Assembly (NCBI GenBank): GCA_013146195.2
Contig: CM028379.1
Coordinates: 55,067,693 to 55,131,692 of the forward strand
DNA from: Codonopsis lanceolata
Lineage: Eukaryota; Streptophyta; Magnoliopsida; Asterales; Campanulaceae
Reading direction: 5' to 3'
DNA length: 64,000 bases
The notes under the pieces are model-generated. The model did no database searches. It had not been told where the DNA came from and saw only the letters and a program-made list of their open reading frames with translations. The position numbers and the translations under genes were made by a program. Of this stretch, positions 52,701 through 64,000 are shown piece after piece (position 1 is the first letter of the stretch; every line of letters starts with the position of its first letter).

Positions 52701-55520
52701 AAAAGTTAATTTAGAATTTATTTGGACAAAGTTCGTTAAGCCCGTTAAGAGATCCAAGGCTAACAGAGGCAAACGGTGGCTGAAAAAGCTAACAAAGGAC
52801 CAAAATGCAAACCTGGAAGGAGGCTGGAAGGCGGCGCCAAAGTCAGAATCTTCAGGGGTACCGGAGCAAATTTTCAGAGAATGAAGGGCAGCCGCCGCAA
52901 TTGCAACCAGGCCCCTGCGCGTTGTCGAGCTGCCGCTGGCGCCACGTGGCGCATTCTGCCGCCTCGCCTCCACTAAGCGCGACCCGCGTGCACTCCATCC
53001 GGATCGGGTCTCACCCGCGTTCCTCCAGCCCACTTCAGCCCATCACCCGCCTTTCCAGCCCGTTTTCTCTCACTCTCCTTCACCCATTTCACCTGGAGCG
53101 ACCCGCGCATTTCTCCCTTGGTTTAGCCCGCGACCCAGTCCCTTTTATTCTCCCTTTTCTGCCCCCATCTTTCAATTGCACTGCCGAAAATGCCCCTGCT
53201 CTGTCCGGCCACTTTGCTGCCTTCTCCTTTACTTCCAGTAAGCTTCCATTCGAAAAACAGACCGAGCCCCATTTCTACCATTTTCATCCAAAATCTTTGA
53301 TGCTTGATCACCATTGAAGGTTTGGAACATCATTTCAAGGGCCAAGGACGCAAATGCAAAAGATTTCAACCCCGAATTCGAGCAACATTGGTTTAATTCT
53401 TTCAACCTATCTTTTGATAAATTGTTGTATATTCTTGGGATGATTTATTTTGTAGTTGTTGAATTGGTTGGTGCTTAAAATATTTATGGAAATGCAATTA
53501 ATTTTTATGTCCAATGTAGTGTTTTGATTTAATTTATCTCTTTATTTAGTATATAAGCATGTTGGTTATTATTTTGTGAAATTAATGCTTTTAATTATCT
53601 GGCCAATAATTAAATGATTTTAGAAATATTTAGGATCCGCGAGAGCTACCTATTTATTTCGGACCAATCAATTTAATAGTTGATGTTTTGTGACACACAC
53701 CGATAGCCGTAATGAGACTAGATTTGACACGCGGTCGAACCACCTTAGCCATTCGCGAGGTCGGAGAGATTAGGGTTAACTATAAGATGCGAAAGCCCGT
53801 AGTTAGCCAATTTAGTAGTCTCGGCTACCAACATGACTTGTAGAAAAATATAGAGAGTTTCTTTTTGTAAAGTATTACCCATGCGTTTGGTTATTATTGT
53901 GTTTTCTTAATGCTTTTAATGGCGTAGCGAACCATTAGATGATCTCTAGAATGATAGGATACGCGAAAGCCCTTCCTATTATTCGAAAATCCTAATAGTA
54001 GTTTGCGTGGCGTGAGACCGAAAGGAGATCGCGTAGATAGTCTTTGGACGCTTGTTTACACATGCAGTTATTTTCTCCCTTGTGTTATGTGTTGCGATGA
54101 TATGAGTCCGTAGCAAGGTTGAGAGATAGCTAGATTTGCTATACGTAGCGAAAGCCCGTAGCGAATAAAATAGCGCGTCCGACTACCAAAACTTGAGTTA
54201 AAGAAAAGCAAAAAGAGGATTAAATTAAACACCGACTAGACTAGAAATAATGCATTCCTATATTTTTATCTTGATTTGTTGTTGCCAAACCACATCCGCG
54301 TTAGTTTAGATTTAATTGCTTTCTAGGTTGTTTATATTTTTAGATTTTAATTTAATTTCTTTTCGTTCAAATATAATTAGTTAGCATAATTTCGGTACTT
54401 AGTTGGAGTGAGAATTTCGTGCATTCCTCGTGGATCGACTGCATTTACGCATTTTTTATTACTTGATACTCGGGTAATCTTGCCCGAAGTCATGTCACAA
54501 GACATCACCAACATACCCTTTTGTTTTTGAATTTTTCTAAAAGTGGGTTTTCTGTATGCTTCAAATTTTGGCTTAGGACATTTTGAGGCAAAATGACTGT
54601 GTTTTCTACGCTTATAACACACAAGCTCTTCCTTAGATGAGCTTTCACCAATCTTCCCGAAAGGTTGTTGGTGAGTGTTCTTCCTTCCATATTTTGCAAA
54701 TTTTTGAAAACGCTTAACAAACATAGCAAATTGTTCATCGATAAAAAATCATTTTCACCGAAGAAGTAGAAGGTTTGTTTTCAACAATGATTTCTTCTTG
54801 GACCATGGTGGCAAAGACACGCTTCGAACTGTTTGTCTTGCTCTAGAGCTTGATTAACTTCAAGTTCATAAACCTTTAAACTTGCGTAGAGACTACGAAG
54901 AGTCATCTCGTTTAAGTTCTTAGATTCTTTCATAGCCGTGGTCTTCACATGCCATAAGCTACCTAGAGAGCCTAGAAACCTCATGTTCATTTCCTTTTTG
55001 TCATACGTTTTACCAAGAGAAAAGCAACTATTTATTACCTCACCGAATCGATCGTATGCTTGTCTCAAGGTTTCCTTAGGATCCTTTTGAAAGAATCAAA
55101 CTGCTGGATGTATGTATATTTTCTGTTGTCTCTTGTGTCTTGGTCTCCTTCCAAGTATTCTACAAGAGCTTCCCACATCTCTTTCGCAGTTGTACATCGA
55201 ATCACTTGCTGGTAGGTGCTTGTATCTAGAGAGTCGGTGATTATATTGATTGCTTTGTGTCAAGTTCTACCAAATTTCTATCTATCGCCCTCTGTCCATT
55301 CTCGATTCTTCTTTAGGAACTTCCAGGTTCCAGCGATGGAGGCTAGAAGATTTGCCTTCATTGGTACATGTTGACTGCGCAGTGACACATTTCCATAACC
55401 CGTTGTCAATAGAGTTCATGAATCTCATTACTTTATCCTTCCATACATCAAAATGACCTTCGTCCAATATTGGGACGTGGTTAGCATTAGATGTAGGCAG
55501 ATATAGTGTGTTTGTGCCAT
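49706..55520 (-). pseudogene. Ty1/copia gag-protease-integrase, split by a solo LTR
   Basis: Gag starts at ATG 55520 (MAQT, then LYLPTSNANHVPILDE and HFDVWKDKVMRFMNS), followed by the UBN2-type block AYDRFGEVINSCFSLGKTYD, ESKNLNEMTLRSLYASLKVY and a knuckle CYKRRKHSHFASKC (second Cys changed to Arg). After the solo LTR the acidic gag end (RRFEEEEEEDCEQANICL) follows, then degenerate protease DNA (50900-52200). Integrase: MARSCKACQLGKLSSLPSKK, SGPLQLRIWISLDL, VVDDYSRFTWIETMTSKDES, QNGVFERKKRTTIEAARTI and NKTPYEIWRGR near 50300. It ends at the gap before RT. Many stops and frameshifts. Confidence 0.82.
52523..54507 (+). repeat. Solo LTR in copia gag
   Basis: Ends TGATG and CATCA, 1,985 bp, with the perfect target duplication CCAAC (52518-52522 and 54508-54512). 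Removal restores the gag frame (QKGML then AEDIEDKQ). Same family as the 5' LTR at 2535-4280, so that pol-less element has been mobile more than once here. Strand is given by the 2535 copy. The TAACAG/AAACGG stretch near 52755-52800 is shared. Short ORFs inside are not genes. Confidence 0.92.
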
Positions 55521-55573
55521 TATGTCGTATCTCTCAAGAGTTTAATCTTGGAAAAACTTGTTTTCAAGAGTAA

Positions 55574-55585
55574 GGCTCGATACCA
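55574..55585 (-). other. Copia primer binding site, initiator-Met type
   Basis: Minus strand TGGTATCGAGCC, two bases after the LTR end. It differs slightly from the common copia site TGGTATCAGAGCC, used with initiator tRNA-Met. Confidence 0.7.
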
Positions 55586-55587
55586 AT

Positions 55588-56854
55588 TGTGGGTCCCAAT
55601 GAGCACAATAATAAGCTAGAAGGGGGTTGAATAGCTTATTAACACTTTAAAACTTTTTAAAGTAAGTTCCTTGAAAGTTACTTGCAATCTATGAAAAGAA
55701 TCAAGTAGCGGAAGACCTTCAAGAAATTGTTCCGTGTCCGCCGATAAGGACTACCGTAGACCTTTTACAGATTACTTAAGTTCTGTGAAATGGATAATAT
55801 AAACAATGAAACTAAGCAGTTCAAATAAATAGACGCATGTAAGGAAATAACACAAGTATTTTGGGATGGTTCACACTATAATGAGTGTTACGTCCACCAC
55901 CAAGGCAATCAACCTTGGATTTAAATTGTGCACTATGTTTTCCACTTAGATCAATTACAAAGAATATCCCTAATGGATCGTGTACAAAATATTGACTTGT
56001 GTTTGTCTAAGGAATTAAATATCGTAAAACAAGATATTTAATTCGTATATAGTTAATGGAAGTTAACAACAAGAAGAATAAAGCAATAAATGTTGAAGAA
56101 TGCCTTCTTGTTGTTGACGAGGACTTCTAGATCTGTTAGGATCTATTGAATGCACCGAGCCGAAAGACTTGGAGTTGTGAAGATTCGTGAGCAATTCTTT
56201 AAGTGTTCGATTGATTCTCTGCATGCTTGTCTCTTTGTTCCAGTCTTCAATGGCGTATTGAAAGCAGTGCATTTCAAAAGAATCCGTTGGAGAGGACGAA
56301 GACTTCAACAGCTCTATTCATAAATGCATTAAATACATGGGGCTGTCAGTCAAGGATTTTCGTCTTCACAGATATCTAGAGCAGATAATCATTTCTGAGA
56401 TCTTCAAAAAGGTGGGCGATTTGGTGTCGATCGAGAGATGAAGCGTAAAGTAGGGGCGATACCGCTTCTCTCGCTTTTTAATCGCTCGGGGCGACGAAAA
56501 GTCTTCCCGCTTTTCGAAAGTTGCTTTCGCGCTTGACATGTCGGAATGACTTGGATTAATTCAAATAATATATGGAAATAAGTTTGAATTAATCCCCTTT
56601 TAGTCACTGGAGAGGACACGTAAGCAGCATCACCGGTGGACACGAGGTCTCTACCGATCTTAAGCTTGACGTGTCTTCGGTAAGAAGATGAGAAGGGTCT
56701 TCACGGCGATCTCCGAAAAAGTCCTACAAAAACTATACAAGGCAAAATTCTATACACAGTTGCCACGCTAATCGATACGCAGCCCGATTAGCCATTGAAG
56801 TATAAAACTAATGTAATGTACTGATCAGATATAAATTTAACATAAGAATCAACA
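55588..56854 (-). repeat. Copia 5' LTR
   Basis: Begins on the minus strand at 56854 (TGTTGATTC) and ends ACCCACA at 55588, then primer site and gag. 1,267 bp. The outer end is inferred from TG and from the start of the minisatellite at 56855; no target duplication can be checked because the other end is missing. Confidence 0.65.
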
Positions 56855-57250
56855 CTTTCCCAAGCATAGGGAAAGCGATGCTGTTTTTTTTTTTTTAAAG
56901 GGCTTTCCCCAGCATAGGAGAAACAATAGAATCTTTTAAAATGAGCTTTCCTTAGCATAGGGAAAACGATGCAAAAAAAAAATTAAAATGTGCTTATCCT
57001 AGCATAGGAAAAACAATGCAATTTTTTTTAAAAATGTGCTTATCCCAGCATAGAAAAAATGATGCAAATTTTTTTTTAAATATGTTTATCCCAGCATAAG
57101 GAAAGCGATGCAGATTTTTTTTTAAATGTGCTTATCCCAGCATAAGAGAAGCGATGCCGATTTTTTTTTAAATGTGCTTATCCCAACATAGGAGAAGCTA
57201 TGCAGATTTTTTAAAATGTGCTTATCCCAGCATAGGAGAAGCGATGATTA
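56855..57250 (+). repeat. 46-bp minisatellite, nine units
   Basis: Nine units of 43-47 bp with the consensus TTATCCCAGCATAGGAGAAG then CGATGCA, a T run and AAATGTGC. Unit starts are near 56856, 56902, 56945, 56992, 57038, 57084, 57130, 57176 and 57220. Tat elements often carry such tandem repeats in the 3' UTR. The post-pol hairpin at 57794-57823 on the minus strand fits that setting. Confidence 0.85.
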
Positions 57251-60089
57251 TGAAGTGTTGTGGCAGAATGTTGTTGATGATCGACTTGTGTAGCTTTTGA
57301 TGATGCTGCTGAGGATCTTTGGGAGGAGGTCCTTGGTGAGATTCTGGTAGAACATTTATATTTTTTCAAGGGCCATTGCGACAGAAGACCTGATAAGATG
57401 CAGTAAAAGGATGCAAAAAAAAGATGCAAGCATGCGAATGAAAATTTCTTTTCCTCTTAAAAAAACGACTTTTGAATGTGCATGTGTATCATATGTTTCT
57501 TAAACATGTTAAGACAAAATAAGTCAAGGTGATGGAAATGTAACTTAAGAGCTTGAGATGTGGCTTTTAGTTGGCTTTGAAAGGTTATGAGTATAGGAGT
57601 TGATGGTGATATTTGAGATGGAGGTGGGTGAAGTTTAGGGATGCTTTTCAACCTTTTGACTAGTGCATCATTCAAGAAAGGAATTCAATCAGGACTAGTG
57701 AATCCTACTAATCGATGCCTCAGAGGGACCACTTTTTTTTCTTTCTTTTTTTGTTATTGTTTTTTTTTTTAGTTTTTTTTTTCTAACTTTTGTCTAGGCC
57801 ACCCTTTCGGGTTTTCAACCTAGCGAGCTTTTACCTCATAGGGACCCGATCTTTCAATGGGTGCAAAGATAAACCACTTGTTTTTGAGCGATCATAGTTT
57901 TGTTGCTTCTTCATTTCTAGGCGGAGATGGAAAGGACAGTTGTTTCTGAATGATGATCCTTTATGTATCCAATGAGTTTGGCGGGAGAAGTCCCAGGATG
58001 AATTTGATCAACCAAATTTTGCAAGATGGGACGGATAACTTTCTGAAGAGATTGAATGGAGGCAGCCCCAGAAAGACTCGATTGGGAGAGACTTTTGTGG
58101 GAGACAGAAATGAGTATGCTCAGAGAAAGAGGATGACACTAATAGACAAAAAGAAGAGTCATGATCCAGAGTTTATCGCCGAGTATCATGAGTTTCATGG
58201 ACCCTACTTAACATTTATCTTTTGATAATTTTATGTATCTTTAGCACTGAGTTCTATCCTGGACCCAGATCACGTTATAACCGATTGAAACAGAGCTATA
58301 GGTTGCAACTAGGTTAGGGGTTGAGGATTTGATTGGCCTCTTGCTCAAAGGCATTTTGGGATGTGGATTTGGTTATTTTCAGAAAGGCGATCGCAAAATG
58401 ATCATTAGCTGGCCTTTTAAGTTGTGGGTTTTGGATGAGAATTTGGTTTTTGGTCCTGGTTGTAGATATGGTTGTGAGATCGACTTTTGGCTTTGGTTAT
58501 GGGTTGTGGGTTTGTCCAAGAGTGATTGGTCTCTTTCTCTCTCTTTTTTTTTGTGAGAGAGAGATTTTGAGGAAGTTGCTTAGAAGAGGCTTCCTTTCTT
58601 TTTCTTCTCCTCTTTTTTTTTTGCATAGGCCTCCTCTCTCCTTTTTTTTAACAGAGAGAGAGAGATTTTGAGGAAATCGCTCAGGAGAGGCTTTTTTTTC
58701 TTATGCATAGGCCTCCTTTTTTTGTTGATCTTTCGGAGCAATTTGAGAGAGTGATTGAAGAGATAGTTGTCTTCTTTCTCTTGGGATAAAAAGAAGGTTG
58801 TCACTCTTGGTGGATATGTATATAAGGGTAGAGCAGCCCCAGTTTTGAGAAGCTGGATCTTAGAGATGGTTAGGCTTTGGTGTATGGTGGTAGCCCCCAG
58901 TGTGCCATTTAATAGCTCGGTCGCAATGGGTCGAAGATGACCTTTTACCAAGACAGAAGGTTGCTTTACCGAACAAAGATTTTTAATGGTTTGTGGGTCC
59001 ATATTCTTGAAATGACTCATCACCAACTCGTGCAGTTTTATCATGCTTTTACATGAGTTGATTCATCATTTTTTTAGCAGATATTTTGGCGATAGATGGT
59101 GCTCAAAGATCAAGAAGAATTGACAATCTAATATAGGAGAAGTAAGGATTTACCAGATTTGAATATAGATAAAATACCTTTGGAAAGCTCGATTTGAGGA
59201 CTTGATTGGACTTTTCAAATAATGGAGACCAAATGGATTCATGAGCATACTCTTGCAAGGATGGGCTGTAGGCATCAATATGGGAAAGAAAGACACCCCT
59301 GGGGTTTAAAAGCATCTAGTCCTGAATTGTTGCATATGATCCTTGAGTTGCTTGGCTTTTTTTGGATTTCTCGGCTTTCCAGACTTTTCTGCTTTCTTGG
59401 CTTTTCCAGCTTTCTTTTTTTCTCTGGCTCCCTATCGGTCTTTTTTTTTTCTTCTTGTTTTCTTCTTGTTTTCATCTTTTTTTTTTACTTTTTTTTTGAG
59501 TGGTAGACCTTGTCATCTCGAAGTAGGACTTGCTAACATTTTTTTTTGAAATCGAGGGCGAACGATGCACTAGTCAACTGGTGATACATTTATGAGAGAT
59601 TAAGAGGAAAGATGAATTTGGAGATGAGAATTGAGAATAATGGTGAGGGGATTTCCTGTCTTTTCATGTTTTGGGAAACAAAAGAAAACACATCGAAAAT
59701 ACATCTTTTTTTCTTTCTTTTTTTAACACTTTTTTTTTATATTTCGGAAAATTATTTTTTTGTTTTTTTTTTTTTTTCGATCTTTGAAATGAGATGTGAT
59801 GATTATGTACCTCTGGACAATCCTCTCAGGAGAATAAATGATAATAGTCAAACTTTTTTATTTTTCAGCCCCTGCAAAATTGTTAGTCATACCAAAGAAA
59901 AATAACAAAGATCCCAATATCTACGAAAACTAACGCTGAGTTGAAAAAGAGTTGTTTCCTGGAGATTTTTTTATTCATTTTTGATGCAGGCAGTATCGCG
60001 CTCGATTATCTCGACCGTTTGGACCGGGCGTGCGGAAAATGACATAACTTTTGACTCGGGCGGAGTTACGGGGCCTGCCGCATATAAAA
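57251..60089 (-). other. Non-coding DNA, probably Tat 3' region remnant
   Basis: No recognisable gene on either strand; the longer frames (57950-58225, 58580-59044) have no motif I know. A post-pol hairpin (CTAGG...CCTAG with ACCC-GAAA-GGGT) at 57794-57823 and T-rich tracts suggest a decayed minus-strand Tat 3' region. The expected pol at higher coordinates is absent. Confidence 0.4.
58549..58722 (+). repeat. Tandem duplication of about 90 bp
   Basis: GAGAGAGAGATTTTGAGGAA, an AGAGGCTT string and GCATAGGCCTCCT occur in the same order in 58553-58637 and 58652-58715. Non-coding, pyrimidine-rich spacers between. Confidence 0.7.
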
Positions 60090-61554
60090 ACGAAGCCTAT
60101 TTCAGATGACTATGAGTGCTTTGAGTTTTCTATATCAAGTTATCCCCTTTTTAGGGGATACCTGGATATAGGAATACATCACTCTTTCATTCTTATTCTC
60201 TATTTTCTAGGGGAAAACGGAAAATAATAAGAAAGGATGCTGCGATGCCTCACTGCGATCCAAAATGTTTTGACAGAGTCGCCATCTTTATTTTAAGGAG
60301 AAAATAAAGAAAAAACCAAAAATAAAACCAGAGAAGGCAAAAAACGGGTTCGGAGGCTATGTTACGAGTTGGGAAGGTGCTAGGCACCCAACTCGCCATT
60401 TCGGTCTCAAAAACAAGTTTTTGGCTAAAGTATGATTTTTATTATATTTATCTAGCAAATAAATAAAACATTAAAAGAAAGAGAAGAAAAACAAATACAT
60501 CCGATGTCTACATTATTTACGGACTTGCAGCCACTTCCTTCCAATAATTTACAAATACACTTAAAAATATTTGGCAATAATAATGGCTCTTTTTAATGCT
60601 ATTTTCTAAATAAATCCGGGCAGCACAACGGCTTATATTTTTACATTGGGCCGGATGGAAAATAGTTTTTTTATAAAATAACACCCTTAAAGGCTCACCT
60701 TTTAGAGTGTGGTGTGCTCGCTCTGTCCTTCTCGAGAGAGGGAGTCTTTTTTTCCTTTGCTGCTGCTGCTGTTCGGGCAGAGTAACGGCTTCTGAAGGTT
60801 GCTTCTGGGCACCGTCAAATGGACGGAGCAATTGCTTGCTTTTTTGCTGCTGTGTGCTTGCTACTGGCGAAAATCGGGCAGAACAACTGCTTGTTTCTAG
60901 CGGGTTTGGCCTTTTTACTCGGGTAGAGCAACTGCTCTTTCCGAGATTTTTGGAACAGGAGAATAGGGTGGATACCTAGCTGGGGGGCTAAGGATCACTT
61001 TGACCTGTTGGATTTGCGTTTCAAGGAGTTTTGACAGAGCTTCGAGGCTTTATAGGAGAGGGCGCTCACTATCGCTCACTATCGCTCACTGATCGATCAC
61101 TATTCTTACAGCGTAACAACAACGCTAAAAGCTTTTGGGGATTTTTCGGTATCCTGAAAGCGAACCCCGAGGCCTCTATTTATAAGCTGAGAGAGGGACT
61201 CTGCGGTCATTACCTTTTCTTCTTCATGCTGCTTTTGCTTGTACCGCGTGCTTTAGAATTTGCATAATGCGTTAAGTTTGGGCACACTGTAGCAACTTTG
61301 GGCGCCACTGTAGCATTCCTGGCACCGGAACCACCCATTTTGGGCACTGCGCCAGGGTCCTTTGTTGGCAGCGCCAACTTCCAAATTTCAGCCTATTTTT
61401 GACACTTTTAGCCCCTGCATTTTACTGTTTTGCGCATCCTGCTTTGCCTTTTGTATTTTTAAACCCTGTAACTTGACATTTGTTAAGTTTTAACAGGTCT
61501 TGATATTGCATGTCAAAGTTACATACCAAGGGTACGAAATTGGGGTATCTACAA
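60090..61554 (-). repeat. Tat-family LTR, 3'-truncated
   Basis: Minus strand starts TGTAGATACCCCAATTTCG at 61554 and runs through the TATA box (61175-61184), GGGCAGAGTAAC modules (60770-60935), the conserved hairpin (60365-60395) and one CCCCTAAAAAGGGG-type repeat. It is lost after about 60090, so roughly the last 350 bp are missing. No polypurine tract or primer site is attached. It lies against Athila-like gag DNA at 61555. Confidence 0.85.
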
Positions 61555-62426
61555 CAACTTAAATTCATCTTTAGTCAATCCTCCTTTAGGGAATGTTTCA
61601 ACCAAATGTTCAAAATATTGCATAAAAGATATTGCATCTTCTGTAGGTAATCCATGGAATGTTGGGAACATAATATAAAAATGTCCCTTAAATTAATTTT
61701 TTTTAACTCTATCAGACAAAATTAAGCATGAAGGTGAAACATCAATATTAGAGGCGATTGTAGTCTCGCATCGCCCTAGGTGCTTGCATCTCGTCCCTTG
61801 CGCCTACAAGCTGCTTCATGAGCAACCGGATCTGCTCTTTGATCTCTTTGATTACCAGCTATTGGATTATTCTGTTGAGGATTCCTTCCTAAATTTTTTA
61901 TGTTGTCGTTAAAATCCGCCAGTGTGGGATTCCTTCCTAAATTTTTGATGTTGCATAAAAGATATTGCATCTTCTGTAGGTAATCCATGGAATGCTGGGA
62001 ACATAATATAAAAATGTCCCTTAAATTAATTTTTTTTAACTCTATCAGACAAAATTAAGCATGAAGGTGAAACATCAATATTAGGGTGATTGTAGTCTCG
62101 CATCGTCCTAGGTGCTTGCATCTCGTCCCTTGCAGCCACAACTGCTTCAGCGGGAGCAACTGGATCTGCTCTTTGATCTCTTTGATTACCAGCTATTGGA
62201 TTATTCTGTTGAGGATTCCTTCCTAAATTTTTGATGTTCTCGTTAAAATCCGCCAGTGTGGGATTCAACAACCGTCGACCGTGAATAAAATGCACAATCC
62301 ACTACAAACCAGAAATAAATAAAAACAAGTAATAAAAGTTTTTGATATATATTTTTTATTTTTATTTAACAGAAAAGATTTAAAAGTTTTTAATTAAAAT
62401 TCTCCCCGGCAACGACGCCAAAAACT
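61555..62426 (-). pseudogene. Athila-like leader and start of gag
   Basis: The minus strand starts with the Asp-type primer site TGGCGTCGTTGCCGGGGA (62403-62420) next to the LTR at 62427. A leader follows, then gag-like coding DNA: LNPTLADFNENIKNLGRNPQ, AGNQRDQRADPVAPAEAVVA, RDEMQAPRTMRDYNHPNIDV and SPSCLILSDRVKK. The RTMRDY...NIDVSPSCL string resembles gag starts of Athila-type elements. The coding part is duplicated in tandem (61614-61950 and 61952-62260). The rest of gag is cut off by the Tat LTR at 61554. Confidence 0.6.
61614..62260 (-). repeat. Tandem duplication of about 338 bp in gag
   Basis: The block from TTGCATAAAAGATATTGCAT through the RDEM/TMRDY coding part is present twice, 338 bp apart, with few differences. 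The second copy has a slightly altered Ala-rich part. Confidence 0.85.
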
Positions 62427-63720
62427 TGATGTGTTTAAAATTACCTTGTAAGTGCACAAGACTATTGTAGAATAGAAAGATGGTAGCAAGGGTCGAACCT
62501 CAGGGAGAATGAATTAAAAAGGATTTAATCTAAACTAATTAAAAATTGCAATTAAATACAAGAGGGGTTTTTGTTTTGGAATGATTTAAATTATAAATTA
62601 ATAAAATAACTCTAAATTAACTACTTGCAGAAGACTGAATTAAATGAAAGTTTTATGGATGAGAATGGTCTAGGTATTGGAATTCACCTGTATCTCTTTT
62701 GATATGTATTGATCTAAAGGTATCTATCAATTATGAGTCCTATCGCTAGGTAAAGGATTGTGACTTACTAGTCGAGGATTGCAACCCTTAGTTCTCCGCT
62801 TTGACTGTGCTTTCTTGGTCCGTCCACACAGTAATTAAGAGTCCATTAAGTTCCTTAGGAATTAAAGTATGGAGGAACGAACTCTATTGCATTCCACCAC
62901 ACAATATGAACCTAGATCAACTCCTTAGCCTACGGTCGGGAATCAGAGAGACCTATTTACCAATTAGGTTGGCCAGTGTATGACTTATGCATATGGTCGT
63001 GCAGTTCATCATACCCAAGGGCCTGCACATTCATTAACGCAGCCATTATGCGATAACTTCAACGTAAACCAATTATAATCTAATATGATAAATAGTAATT
63101 TGATAGAATGCAATTATATTAACACATAAAAGTTGATTCAAAGGTACCTCTAATACCTAGGGTGGAAAAGTTAGTTCATCATCGACGATGAACACGACAT
63201 ATGAATGAATTGGAGCATCTTCAATCTTCAACAATTGAAATAAAAAGGAATTACAAAGTGTTTCTATCTCTTGAGAGTAATCAAGAGCAGCCTAAATTAA
63301 CCTAAAAACGGATCCCCCAAAGCTGTAGAGTTAGCGTTTTATTTATACTAGCTAGGGTTTTAAGAGAAAGGACGAAACTGCACAAAACTAAAAATCGGGG
63401 TTGAGCGGTCACTCAACCCATACCCAGAGCGATCGCTTAGACCTTAATCTTCAGATTCTTGTTTCTGGATTTTGCGCCCTCGCTCAGCCTCCGTTCAGCC
63501 TTCTGAACTGCATTTTGGACCCTCTTCTTCAGTAGAATTGCAATCAGGCCCCTGGAAACTTCATAACTTTGCAAAATAGCCCGAAATTCATCCTTTTCCT
63601 TATTTTAACCTGAAACTCATAAAACACTAAAACCCATATCAATAGCTTTGGAAACTCACAGAAAAGTACAATCTAAGTAGGAATATACACACAATAGATA
63701 CGTATAAAACACATCTATCA
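62427..63720 (-). repeat. LTR (family Y), 5' LTR of the Athila-like element
   Basis: Minus strand starts TGATAGATGTGTTTTATACG (63720) and ends AAACACATCA (62427), followed by the primer site. 1,294 bp, the same family and nearly the same length as the solo LTR at 16572-17879. Inverted repeats GGGTTGAG/CTCAACCC (63401-63420 area) and AGCGATCGCT (63428-63440) stand where the other copy has ACCTTGCG/CGCAAGGT. Confidence 0.85.
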
Positions 63721-64000
63721 ATCATCCGAACCCGGTCTATCACAGAAAAAGAGAACACCATAGATTTCAAATACTTATACATCCATCCCATGCACTTCCT
63801 ATGTATGACATACAATGCTTTCATATCTCAGTTACTTGCAATAGCTAAGATTATGCTAACACAAGTAACTGGCAAAAATAGCAATATGACTTTATTAAGC
63901 TTGTAATGTAAGGCGTTGGTGTTGGGGGAGATGATGGAAAGGGAATAGAATACAAAGTGAGAGAGCAAGACTACTCTTTTCCCCATTTGCTTCTAAACAT
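63721..64000. other. Unassigned DNA
   Basis: No ORF or motif recognised. It is the flank of the family Y LTR. Any target duplication would be ATCAT-like at 63721 but the partner end is missing. Confidence 0.5.

Noticed and set aside
52805..53317. 170-residue ORF
   Set aside because: Lies wholly inside a solo LTR with clean target duplications; the homologous LTR at 2535-4280 does not conserve it.
58580..59044. 154-residue minus-strand ORF
   Set aside because: Its C-terminus is a Lys-rich low-complexity run from T-rich DNA; no known motif, no second copy to support it.

Overview
The window is repeat-rich nuclear DNA of a flowering plant, most likely a eudicot. I found no host gene, tRNA or rRNA gene. 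Almost every base that can be assigned belongs to nested LTR retrotransposons, solo LTRs and one LINE. The plant origin follows from Tat-type Ty3/gypsy pol with a second RNase H, Ty1/copia gag-pol, an L1-type LINE with a DUF4283-like ORF1, and antisense genes for plant-specific PMD-type and DUF7745-like proteins. Family names come from memory of conserved motifs; no search was run.

Layout. 1-1721: 3' part of an LTR. 1722-2534: copia pol fragment (-). 2535-6971: pol-less, gag-like LTR element (5' LTR, Asp-type primer site, one ORF). 6972-7071: 100-N gap. 7072-9079: LINE (-). 9080-42337: 'Tat-1', the 3' half of a Tat element (+), split by several insertions. The largest is 'Tat-2' (11711-31605, 19,895 bp), complete from LTR to LTR with target duplication CATTC. 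A 3-kb solo LTR (33973-36979) and a same-family inverted solo LTR (40163-41947) also sit in Tat-1. 42338-49605: 'Tat-3', a minus-strand relative joined tail to tail to Tat-1. 49606-49705: second 100-N gap. 49706-56854: copia element (-) with its 5' LTR, split by a solo LTR (52523-54507, target duplication CCAAC). 56855-60089: non-coding DNA with a 46-bp minisatellite. 60090-61554: truncated Tat LTR (-). 61555-63720: Athila-like gag leader and LTR (-). 63721-64000: nothing recognised.

All three Tat copies share one plan. Sense gag-pro-RT-RNaseH-aRNH-IN is followed by a short 3' UTR with a conserved hairpin. Then come two genes on the opposite strand, a one-exon DUF7745-like gene and a four-exon PMD-type gene whose long first intron is packed with TGCAT. 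Upstream of the PMD gene lie a conserved block of about 220 bp, a purine-rich tract, an array of hairpins, a hairpin touching the polypurine tract, and the 3' LTR. Every copy has stops or frameshifts, so none looks autonomous.

The most unusual signal is the set of repeated hairpins in the Tat 3' regions (29484-29960 and 39149-39600). Their arms co-vary between units and elements while the layout (outer stem, inner GC stem, small loop) is kept, which suggests selection on structure. The antisense gene pair, carried in the same place by three diverged copies, is the other main point of interest.
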